Source: Chara braunii (Eukaryota; Streptophyta; Charophyceae; Charales; Characeae). Taken from it: a stretch of 23,578 nucleotides of DNA. How positions within the stretch are numbered: the stretch's first letter is position 1; each line of letters opens with the position of its first letter. Location of the stretch: positions 660,498 to 684,075 of the forward strand of contig BFEA01000003.1 in the NCBI GenBank assembly GCA_003427395.1, read 5' to 3'. Shown piece by piece: positions 1 through 9,104 of the stretch. Both the position numbers and the translations under genes were made by a program. Below the pieces are notes generated by a model, which saw nothing but the letters and a program-made list of their open reading frames with translations, searched no databases and was not told the DNA's origin.

Positions 1-38
<38 letters not shown>
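1..38. repeat. (TG)19 microsatellite
   Basis: An uninterrupted TG dinucleotide run opens the window and may continue to its left. It explains the Cys-Val open frame that crosses it. Confidence 0.97.
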
Positions 39-40
<2 letters not shown>

Positions 41-259
41 GGGTCCTTTTTTTTTCTTTTCGGGGGGTGGGGGAATCCCCCTAACACGACTCAGACGGCC
101 CATGCAGGCTATCTGAAGGGTCCTCGCAGCCATGTGGCGTGGAACCCCCCACCAAAATCAAGGCAGGCAGTGAATATGAAGTGAGCACGAGCGGGCCGAA
201 TATATACTCAAGATTCGAATTCAGGTATGTGTTTCGGCAGTTATGGGTTCCTCACGTAG
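39..259. other. Unannotated spacer
   Basis: This stretch contains a T-rich and G-rich low-complexity patch near 46-74, then mixed sequence. Short open frames cross it but show no recognisable motif. I see no gene here. Confidence 0.5.
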
Positions 260-669
260 CTAGGCCCTGCCGTGATTCTCAGGGCTTGGCTGCACTACTC
301 ACCAAATGTGCAAAACTAGAATGAATCTTCTGCAGAACATGGAATAATACGTCGCCATATGTTCTGTCTTTTGTGCATGTGGTGAGTAGAGGCTCTTAGG
401 GCCACTGCACGTATTCCTAAGAAAAGAAAAACGAGAGAAATGTCTCGTTTTTCTGTTTTCTTGTTTGTTTTTTTTTTTTTTCGTTTGTTTTTTTTTTCTC
501 GTTTTTCTTTTTTTAGGAATACGTGCAGTGGCCCTAAGGGCCTCTACTCACCACATGCACAAAAGACAACATATGGCGACGTATTATTCCATTGTTCTGC
601 AGAAGATTCATTCTAGTTTTGCACGTTTGATGAGTACTACAGCCAAGCCCTGAGAACGGTAGGGCCTAG
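260..669. mobile_element. Long-hairpin foldback / MITE-like element
   Basis: The left arm (261 to about 436) and the right arm (about 497 to 668) are reverse complements, with roughly nine of ten positions matching by eye. The loop is a T-rich stretch of about 60 bases. The ends are CTAGGCCCT and AGGGCCTAG. TA at each end could be a TA target duplication, as in Tc1/mariner-type MITEs, but no longer duplication is visible, so the superfamily is an inference. There is no coding capacity. If transcribed, the RNA would form a duplex of about 170 bp, so a small-RNA-producing hairpin is an alternative reading. Confidence 0.85.
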
Positions 670-1566
670 TGGGACTCCGGTCGCTGACAAGTCCGGATCC
701 TGGCGAACTTTGCGGTTTGCGTTTTGTTTGCCACATCAGAAGTTTCAGGGATCATGCAAATACGAGAAATGGAAGCACGTTAGTCGTTGTGACTGCAAAA
801 GTTGGCAATGTCAGCGCTCGAACACGCCTGGTCGCTGCAGCGAATCGGGGTTTGGGAGGGTTGCAGAGGGGTCTTTCATCCATGTTGTTATTTGTTGAAC
901 CACAACACGACGATCTTCGAGTTTCACGCACTGTTTTAGTCAATCCTGTCATTCTACCGCAAATCCACGCTGATTTTGACAACGTTCGGACAACTTGAAG
1001 TAGTTTTGCCAGCACACGAGCACACTTTCTCGATGTGGAGAATGGGGGTTTTACAAGGGTCGCTCGGGGGCCATGCTCAGTCATGTTGCATTATGGTGCA
1101 CCCACGCGTAGTCTTGCGCTGCCGGTAGTGCAACCAAAACCCATGATAGACCCAAACTGTAAACGGCCACAGGCACCGTCAGCAACCCCCCAAAACCCCG
1201 TTATGGAAACTCAGAAGGCGAGTTCTATTGCGCACACCTAGTCCTCTGGCAATGAAAACACACACAACGGTTCTAGCCCCTCGATAAGGACAGTTATACT
1301 TATTCGAACCCTCGAAATCCCCCGCGACCCGAACTTGGCGGTTGCAGGAGTCTCGAGGAACAATTTTTTTGCGCGGGTGTAACTTTTAGATTTTTGGTCG
1401 AGTGTGCGCAATGAAGGAAGCCCATGCGTGGACACACCTCATAACGAAATGGCCCAGTGTGGACCGCAAAGGACCCCTACAAACCCCGACTCCCCCGTAG
1501 AGAAAACGAGCTCGTGCGCTGTCACTGCTAATTTCTGTGGGCCGAACGTTGTCAAAATAAGTGTGA
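670..1566. repeat. Foldback element, copy 1 (right arm truncated)
   Basis: This segment is a diverged direct copy of the element that follows it. It starts with the same end, TGACAAGTCCGGATCC near 685. It then runs through blocks shared in the same order with 1571-2200. Its centre is inverted: TGATTTTGACAACGTTCGGA at 971-990 matches the reverse complement of 1540-1559. The right arm stops at about 1566, where copy 2 begins, so about 300 bp of terminal right arm is missing. Open frames inside it on either strand have no recognisable domain. Confidence 0.7.
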
Positions 1567-2556
1567 GAACCCGGTCACTGACAAGTTCGGATCCTGACGC
1601 ACTTTGCGGTTTGTATTGTGTTTTCCTCAAACATGGAGACTGTCGTCCCGAAACGCGTTTGTCGGTGCGACTGCCGAAGTTGGCAATACCAGCGCTCTCA
1701 CACGCCTCGTCGTTGTGGCGAATTGGGGTTTGTGGGGGTTTGTGGGGGTTGTAGAGTGGTCTTTCATCCACGATTTTATTTGTTAAACCATTGCACGATG
1801 ATCTCCGATCTTCGCGAGCTGTTTTAGTCTATCATGTTATTCTATTGCAAACCCGTGCTGATTTTGACAATGTTCGCACCACTGAAATCAGTAGTGATAG
1901 TGAACGAGCTCGCTTTCACGATGTCAAAATCGGGGTTTACAGGGGTCCCATGGGGGCCATGCCGAGTTATTTCGTAATGTGGGGAGGCCAAGCATAGCCT
2001 TGCATTGTGAAGAGAGCTACTAAAAGTTAGGGCTGACCGTAAACCGAAGCGACCACTGGCACCTTCAGCAACCCCTCAAAACAAATGCGACGGTCAAAGC
2101 CATCGAAAAGGACGGTCAGATTGACCCGTACTCTCAAAGTCCGCCGGGATCCGTACTTGGCGGTTGCAGGAGCCGCGAGGAACCGTTTTTTGCGCGTCTG
2201 CAGCGGACGCACTATTGGACCGTTGTGTACACAGAAAAATGGCCACGCGTGGCTGCACCACCGCACGAAACGGCTCACGACGGTCCCCAAGCGACCCCTG
2301 TAAACCGAGACTCTCCCCAATGAGAAAGTGTGCTCGTTCTATTGCACAACAGTTGTCTGCAGGCTGACGCATAAGCTGATCATCGCCGATTTGTTGAAGA
2401 ATGAAAGGGCTGACGTGGCTGAAAGACCCCTCTACCACCCCCATAAACCCCTGTTCGCCCAATCGACAAGGCGAGCTCGAGCGTGTTCGCATAACAGATT
2501 CCATGTTTGAGAAGAACACACCGCGAACCTCTAAGTTCGCTCAGATCCGAACTTGT
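1567..2556. mobile_element. Foldback element, copy 2 (two-armed)
   Basis: Two diverged inverted arms face each other across about 200 bp. GTGTTTTCCTCAAACATGGA at 1618-1637 matches the reverse complement of 2500-2519 with one mismatch region. The block around 1933-1952 (GGTTTACAGGGGTC) matches the reverse complement of 2288-2307. Both outer ends carry the motif TGACAAGTTCGGATC, inside a 22-bp palindrome (1583-1604 and 2533-2554). There is no transposase-like frame. It is a non-autonomous foldback repeat, and the family is unknown to me. Confidence 0.75.
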
Positions 2557-3056
2557 CACCGATCGGACTCTAGCGATTGCGTTTGGAAGGGCAAACAAGG
2601 AGAAGTTCGGATCCCGACAAACTTCGAATTCGCACTGCGTCCTCCTCTAAGCTGGAATGCATCATGCAAATGCCTACATCAGTGACTGTCGGTTTGTTTC
2701 AGGCTGTGGTGCTTTGCGTGAAGTTCGTCGGGATCCGAACTTCACGAAAATGGGGCACCACTTACTCGACAACTGCGTCCCATACAAGGTTCTAGTAAGC
2801 CGGTTGTCAACGGTTAATCGCAGGTTTGAGAATTGTCGGAGAGAAGTTTTTTTTGGGAGCGTGTTGGTGAAAGTCCCACGGGATCCGAAATTATCTAATT
2901 TCGTTTTCTGGGGAACCGGAGTGATATGCTTGTGCTGCCCGCATCTCAGTACAGTTATGAATTCAGCAAGTCCGTCAGGATCCGAACTTCGTAGCCACCA
3001 CCTTGAAGAACTTACCTCAATATTCACGTTCCAGACGCCGATTCCACAATACTAGC
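2557..3056. repeat. Cluster of four 22-bp palindromic motifs
   Basis: Copies of AAGTTCG-N8-CGAACTT (with substitutions) lie at 2603-2624, 2721-2742, 2871-2892 and 2968-2989. The first reads GATCCC in its core and the other three read GGGATC or AGGATC. The sequence between them is unique within the window. Short open frames that cross it are side effects of the motif. No gene is recognised. Confidence 0.75.
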
Positions 3057-3682
3057 TGGCAGATCGTTTGCGTGGCATTAGATGCGGTTGTCGAAGAGTA
3101 TAACTATGAATGACACGTGTGGAACGAATACGATGAAAGTGGCGATCCTTGGGAGTGAATTTCGGACCGCAGCGAACGAACACAATCAACTCGCCGACAC
3201 ATATTCCGTAGGCATTATGAGCAACGCACACGTATAGGAAGTTGGCTAATGATGAGCACCGCCATCGTTGATTCGTGTTTCTAGTGATGAACGCCCTCCG
3301 CAAATGAATCTCCTCCCGACATCGACAACCACGACACAAATGGCAATGCATTTTCGTCAATGGCCCGGAATCTTCTACCGCGTCGACAGCGCCAGACAAT
3401 GATCGCGCAAGAACGAACCTCGTGTGAGCCGCATGTGCGCTCGTGAGTGAAGGTTCATCATGTTACCCCTGCCAGGTCACAGCAGGAAGGCTGTTGCGAT
3501 TAACACGTGGCAAACACAGAATCATGTCGCACCTTCGCTCACACGAGGAAAAACGACTTGCGGGCGTCGTCATGACAGGGCGATGACCTCCATCACGTTC
3601 CCATGCCTTCGTTGTGCAACATCCACCAGGGGTCGAACGTTGAGGCATGCACCACGCCTCCCAAACGATGACCACGCGTCCA
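3057..3682. other. No recognised feature
   Basis: A minus-strand open frame (3052-3399) is rich in Cys, Arg and His but matches no domain I know. It also lacks an ATG near its start. Nothing else stands out, and I do not call a gene. Confidence 0.4.
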
Positions 3683-3935
3683 CACACCTTAGAACCGTCG
3701 TCGATGGCGATGGTGATGCGCATTTGCGCAAGACGGAGTCGATGGCGCAGCGGCTCTGTCATCCACACACCTTCGAATTGTCGTCGATGGCGATGGCAAT
3801 GCGGATTCATGCAGGACGGAGCCGCGGGCGATGGCGATCTGGATTTCACCATACCTTGGAACTGTCGTCGATGGCGATAGCGATGTGCAGTTGTGGAAGA
3901 CGGAGCCGTTGTCGCAGCGTGGCTGATGTCCTCGA
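3683..3935. repeat. Three-copy 83-84 bp tandem repeat
   Basis: Copies begin at CACACCTT (3683), CACACCTT (3766) and CATACCTT (3850). Each contains TCGTCGATGGCGATGG-like sequence followed by GACGGAG. The period is close to a multiple of three and the repeat is GC-rich, so it keeps frames open on both strands (plus 3460-3960, minus 3463-3963). Those frames encode low-complexity Arg/Met/His protein and I do not accept them as genes. Confidence 0.9.
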
Positions 3936-4860
3936 AGAATGTTTGGGCGGAATGGCGTAGCAACTGTGCGGCGACGTTGGCGCAGCGAAGCTATTCTCTG
4001 CATCCCGAAAATTGTCATGCAGCGCAACCTTCCACATGCCCTCGCGACTCTCAACCGTCCGATGCAAAAATCGAACGACCCTTCGAGCCCACACTCGTTC
4101 TTTTTTCCAGGACACAGCAGGCCAGCAACACGCATCGCGAAAACGGCCACAAGTGAGAAAACGGCCGCAGTTGGCATCACGGCGATCGACGAATCGGACG
4201 GCCCACAGGCCCGTTTTTTTCGCGAAGCGCTTGGCGGCCTGCTGCCGTCAAGGCCTTGCCTATTCGCGCGGATGACATTTGGTCCGATTCCTGAACCGGT
4301 TCCCGAAGCACTGCCACGACACCACGGTCGTCAATTCAACAAGCTTGTGGTTGCGACGACGGCCTGGACATGATCTCGAAAACAGCCCAAGTTCGGAGCG
4401 GAGGGCCCAGCTTCGGGGGCTCATAAAACAAAGCTGCCCCCCCATGCGCTCATTTCGCCCTTTCTCAGATGTTGTGGGACAGGCGTCCCGCACTTTCGTG
4501 GCCGTCAACGCCATCGCCTGTCTATCGCGGTGATTGTCGCCATCGCCAGCACTCGCCATCGCACGTCCTTTGTGGTAGTCACAGTAGCCTCGCGTGTCAT
4601 CACTGCGCACGCCCACGCCTGCTTGCTGCCTCCAGAGTTTTCTGCGCCCCTGTCGTGAAATGCCCACGTCATTTCTCGTGCTACTTGTCCACTTCGCGGA
4701 GCTGGTAGCCTTGCATGCTTGAACGCTTTGCAGCGTCACCCTTCACGTAGCATTGTTACGCGTGGTGGTCTCTCCGCCCCGTACTTCCACCTAACCTCAG
4801 GACATTTGCACAGCGGTAGGTCTCAACCAAAATCGAATGTGAACAACGATCGCGACATTT
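3936..4860. other. GC-rich unannotated DNA
   Basis: Several overlapping open frames on both strands (plus 3939-4373, minus 4260-4739) exist because stops are rare in this GC-rich sequence. None shows a domain or plausible protein-like composition. No RNA gene or repeat was recognised. Confidence 0.4.
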
Positions 4861-4990
4861 GAAGTTGCAACGGGCTTTGCGGTGTGCATGAGTGTGTGTT
4901 TATGTTTGTGTTCGTGTTTGGTAGCGCCGGTGTGCGCATGTCCGGTTGTGTCTGTGTTTGTGTGTGTGTATGGTGGTTCATGTTTTATGC
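4861..4990. repeat. GT-rich low-complexity tract
   Basis: Interrupted GTGTGTTT / TGTGTG sequence dominates, especially 4885-4976. It has the look of a decayed microsatellite. Confidence 0.75.
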
Positions 4991-5204
4991 GAGCAACGCA
5001 GGCTTTTAGAGTGTGGACAAAGAAGAAAGAAAAATCAGAATGCGCGAATTCCTTATAGCCACTCACTTTGCGTCTAGTTTCAATTATAATTTGTTGGATT
5101 GATCGATGTTGAGGCTTTCTTTTACGTATGTATTCTACGCTCGGTCTTGAGAAGTTGTGCGAGAAGGCCTTTTCATGTTGGCAGCATGATTCGGGCGATC
5201 CAAT

Positions 5205-5430
5205 CGACCGATCCATCAATCAACAACTGAATGTGATCGCTTGCGTTGTTGTTGGTCGATCGATCGAATAGAGCAATGAATGGTGTTGTCTGCCAATCAA
5301 CAACTGAATGCGATCGTTTGCGTGTGTTGTCGTGTGCAATCACCTACTGGATGCGATTGCTTGCCAATCAAATGAAAAGTCGGTGTTTGTGCGTCAATCA
5401 GCTCCGTGGATCGATCCTTCAATCAAACAG
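5205..5430. repeat. Degenerate short tandem repeats
   Basis: CAATCAACAACTGAATG followed by CGATCG-like sequence occurs at 5217 and 5294, with a weaker copy (CAATCACCTACTGGATG) at 5337. GATCGATC blocks lie between and after them. Spacings of about 77 and 43 bp suggest an eroded array. Confidence 0.6.
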
Positions 5431-6122
5431 GACTATCGAGGTTGTGTGTGGGTGTGTGCGCGTGCCCTTCTGTCCACGTGTGACCTTCGAGTCTCTCATG
5501 CTCTTCTGTCGACATCGAGAAACCGAACGTGTGTTTCTCGAGGCAGTCAAGTCATTCAGTCCGTTCGCGATCTCTCCAGGCATAGATTGGTCGATTGACG
5601 CTCATGTCGTGTGGAGTGTGCGCGCACCCTTGGCCATGTTTGTGTGCACAATAGGTAAAGAGATGAATAGAACGATTCTAATCTAGCGATTGATGAAACG
5701 TTCGTGTGCGTTTGGTGTTCGTGTGTGTGTGTTCTTTTTTTTTGGTCTCTTTCAGACCACATACCATTTTGAAGTGGCAAACAAGCGTTCATACAATCAA
5801 GGGGTTAGGCAAATAAACAAGCACTGGAATGAGCAGAGGAAAGGGCAGACATTAAGCGAGAGATATTTGTTGCTCTTGTCGAAGTTGTTGGCAATCAAAC
5901 CTTGCATCAGTCATCAGATTGATGACTGATCCAACCCAATCATTCATCTACCCAACCATTCGCCACCGACCAACAAATGTATCTCGTTTAACAAAGGTCG
6001 TTTGTGTTGTTTTTTTTGTGTGACAGCAAGCGGAGAACACCGGATCTTCATACAGCGATGACCAGCATTTCCCAGCGCTGTCACAGATCACATGCATCTC
6101 CCCATCTCTCTCTACATCTCTC
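5431..6122. other. GT-rich spacer without recognised gene
   Basis: Interspersed GTGTGT runs (near 5440 and 5720) and a T9 run at 5736 lie in otherwise unremarkable sequence. The short repeat CAGTCATCAGATTGATGACTG at about 5907-5927 is a small local palindrome. No coding signal is seen. Confidence 0.45.
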
Positions 6123-6390
6123 GGGATCATCGGTGTGTTAGAGAGAGAGATACAGAGAGAAAAAATACGGATGTAGGCGAACTTCGACTTCGCCGGGTCT
6201 GTTGATAGACAAGGTTCGATGCGGCCCGACGGCCAATGTAGGCTGTCGGACTGGATCGTGACAGTATGAGGACGAACATTGGCCATCGGGCCACATCGAA
6301 CCTTGGTTGTCAACGAACCCGACGATGTTGAAGTTCGCCTAGATTTGTATTCCTTCTCTGTATATCTCACTCTCGCCCACACTCATTCCC
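6123..6390. mobile_element. Second long-hairpin element
   Basis: The left arm (about 6123-6239) and right arm (6277 to about 6390) are diverged reverse complements around a loop of about 37 bases. Anchor pairs are GGCCAATGT (6231-6239) with ACATTGGCC (6277-6285), AAGGTTCGATG (6211) with CATCGAACCTT (6294), and TAGGCGAACTTC (6174) with GAAGTTCGCCTA (6330). AG-rich sequence on the left pairs with CT-rich sequence on the right at the outer ends. It has no coding capacity and looks MITE-like. Confidence 0.75.
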
Positions 6391-6530
6391 TCATGCGAGC
6401 ATGTGTCCACCAACGCGACTGTGAAGTTCGGGTTCCGTCGCGCTCTCCCCATTTCCATCTCTCTCTCTCTATCTCTTTCTTCATCTCTTTCTCCAACTCT
6501 TTGTTAAACTCTCAGTCCCACATTCTCTTG

Positions 6531-7364
6531 AAGTTCAGATCTCGGCGGACTTCGCATTTTCACATATTCTCTGATGTGGTTGTGGTCTTTCTGCTGCCCT
6601 GCGGATGTGAACAACAACACAAGTTCGCCCGCATCCGAATTTCACGTATTGTCCAAACGGAGCATCGAAACAAGGTCATCCTAATCTGACCTTCTGACAT
6701 TGGCCATGCCTACCGCCAAACTCCACATATCTTGAAAACATACGGCCGAAGAATTTCGGATTCTGGCGAACTTCGCATTTTCATCTATCCTCTGATGCGC
6801 CCGTGGATTTGGACAGCAACACAAGCATGAATCTTGTCTCTCTCTCTTTCTCGCACCCTTGTGAAGTTCGGATCCCAGTGAACTTCACCTTTCCACCTAT
6901 TATACGATATGTCTGTGACCTTCCTGGTGCCCCGTGGATTTAAACAACAACCAAGTCTGCCCGGATCCGAACTTCACGTTCTGCCGAAACGGGTTGACCG
7001 AACATGCTTGCCCGAATCAGACCTTCAAACGTTGGCTGCATCCAATGCCAAACTTTATATATCGCGAAACCGGACAGTATGAAAAGTGTGGACGCTGCCG
7101 GACTTCGTATTTTCATCGGACCTCTATTGTGACTGTGGTCTTCCTGGTGCCTCGTGGATTTCACCAACCACGCAAGTACGGAACATGCTTGCCCGAATCA
7201 GACCTTCAAACATTGGCTGCATCCAATGCCAAACTTCACATATCGGGAAACCGGACAGCATGAAAAGTGCGGATCCCAGCGGAGTGCGCATTTTCATCGG
7301 ACCTTTGTTGTGACTGTACTCTTCCTGGTGCCTCATGGATTTCACCAACCACGCAAGTACGGAT

Positions 7365-7450
<86 letters not shown>

Positions 7451-8918
7451 CTTAAGTTCAGATCCCGACGAACTTCGCGTTTTCACATGTCTTTTGTTCT
7501 GACTGTGGTCTTTATGGTGCCCCGTGGATTGCAACAAGAACCCAAGTTCGCCCGCATCCGAACTTCTCGTTTTTCCCTGGCGGGGTAAACGAAATGGTCC
7601 ATCGAGTCCGACCTTCGAACGTTGGCTGCATCCGTTGCCAAACTTCACATATTGCGAAACCGGATAGCAGAACAAGTTTGGATGTCAAAGGACTACGCAT
7701 TTTCATTTGACCTCCGGCGTGACTGTGGGTTTCCTGCTGCGTCGTGGATTTGACCAAACACGCAAGTACAAATCCTATCTCTCTCTCGCACCCTCCTGAA
7801 GTTCGGATCCCAGCGAACTTCGCGTTTCCACATGTCCTTTGATCTGACTGTGGTCTTCCTGGTGCCCCTTGGATTGCAACAAGAACCCAAGTTTGCCCGG
7901 ATCCGAACTTCTCGTTTTGCCCTGGGGGGGTAACCGAAATGGTTCATCGAGTCCGACCTTCGAACGTTGGTTGCATCCATTGCCAAACTTCACATATTGC
8001 GAAATCGGATAGCATATAAAGTTTGGATGCCGGCGTACTACGCATTTTCATCTGACCTCCGACGTGACTCTGGTTTTCCTGATGCATCTTGGGTTTTAAT
8101 AACCACACAAGTGCGGATCCTGTCTCGTTCTCTGTCTCTCTCTCTCTCTCACAACCTCCTTAAGTTCGGATCCCGACAAACTTCGTATTTTCGCCAGTCC
8201 ATTTAACTGACCGTGGTCTTCCAGATCCCCCGTGGATTGCAATAACAGCCCGAGCTCGCCCTCGTCAGGACTTCGCATTTTGCCGAAACGGGGTCACAAA
8301 ACATGCTTACCGGGGTCTAACATTCAAACTTGGCTGCATCCGTTGTCGAACTTCACATATCGCCAAATCGAACAGCAGAACAATTTCGGATGCCGGCGGA
8401 GTTGTCATTTTCAACTGACCTCTGATGTAAGTGTGTATCTCTCTCCGTCTCTCTCTCTCGCACCCTCCTTAAGTTCGGATCTCGGCGAACTTCGCTTTTT
8501 TGGCTGTTCTTTGGTCTATCTGTGGTCTTCCTTGTGCCCCATGGATCGCAAAAACGGCCCAAGTTCGACCGCGTCCGAACTTCTTATTTTGCCCAAATGC
8601 AGTGACCGAATGTGCTTGCACAAGTATGGCCATCGAACGCTGGCTGCATCGGCTATCAAGCTTCAACTATTGCGAAACTGGAAAGCATAAGAAATTCGGA
8701 TGCTAGCGCACTACTTATTTTCATGTGGCCTCTGATGCGACTGTGGTCTTGCTGGTGCCCCATGGATTTCACCAACCACACAAGTACGGATCATGTCTCT
8801 CTCTCTCTGGCTCTCTCTCTCGTACCCTCTTCAGATCGCAGCGAACTTCACGTGCTCACCTGTCCGAAGTGGGATGTCGGAGGGTCTTTGTGTATGATGT
8901 TCGCTAGGATCCGAACTT
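6531..8918. repeat. Tandem array of about seven 310-360 bp units
   Basis: Unit starts (AAGTTCGGATCCC or similar) fall at 6531, 6864, 7454, 7799, 8162 and 8471, with a degenerate one near 8829. Each complete unit has, in order, a palindrome in GATCCC orientation, TGACTGTGGTCTTCCTGGTGCC-like sequence, GTGGATT, and a second palindrome in the opposite orientation. Then come TTGGCTGCATCC, AACTTCACATATTGCGAAAC and a more diverged palindrome-like half unit ending in CT-rich microsatellite. The 6864-7454 interval is longer because the half unit with TTCACCAACCACGCAAGTACGGA is duplicated. The array contains many short open frames but no gene. Confidence 0.9.
7369..7448. repeat. Compound (TC)n(AC)n microsatellite
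   Basis: An unbroken TC run (7369-7418) passes directly into an AC run (to 7448). Shorter TC tracts lie at the same place in the neighbouring units (near 6836, 7780, 8130, 8440 and 8800), so the microsatellite expanded from a position inherited with the repeat unit. Confidence 0.97.
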
Positions 8919-9104
8919 AAAGTGTGGCTTTTGCAACGATGCAATGGTGCGGGCGTGTGCAGTTCAGGATTCTTCGACTGCGTTTGTGGCACTTCGCCAG
9001 GGCCTGCGTCGTGGTTTGACGGTGAACGGACTATTGCTGTTGTGGTTTGCCAGACGCTAACCTCGTGGTGGGTTGCTTCATTTGCGTTCTCGTTCGCAGA
9101 CAGG
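8919..9104. other. Junction between array and pseudogene
   Basis: The sequence after the last palindrome (8897-8918) leads into the first ATG of the large pseudogene. It is open in the same frame as the pseudogene from 8922. I see no promoter motif, terminal repeat or target duplication marking an element edge. Confidence 0.4.

Noticed and set aside
1728-1752. TTTGTGGGGG repeats as telomere-like or G-quadruplex sequence
   Set aside because: There are only two full copies inside a foldback arm, a simple 11-bp duplication.
3052-3399. Minus-strand Cys/His/Arg-rich frame that could be a zinc-binding protein
   Set aside because: The cysteines show no regular spacing, there is no ATG near the start, and no family is recognised.
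6531-8918. CRISPR-like array because of regularly spaced palindromic repeats
   Set aside because: The intervals are homologous to each other, not unique spacers, and the units are 310-360 bp long with microsatellites in a eukaryotic setting.
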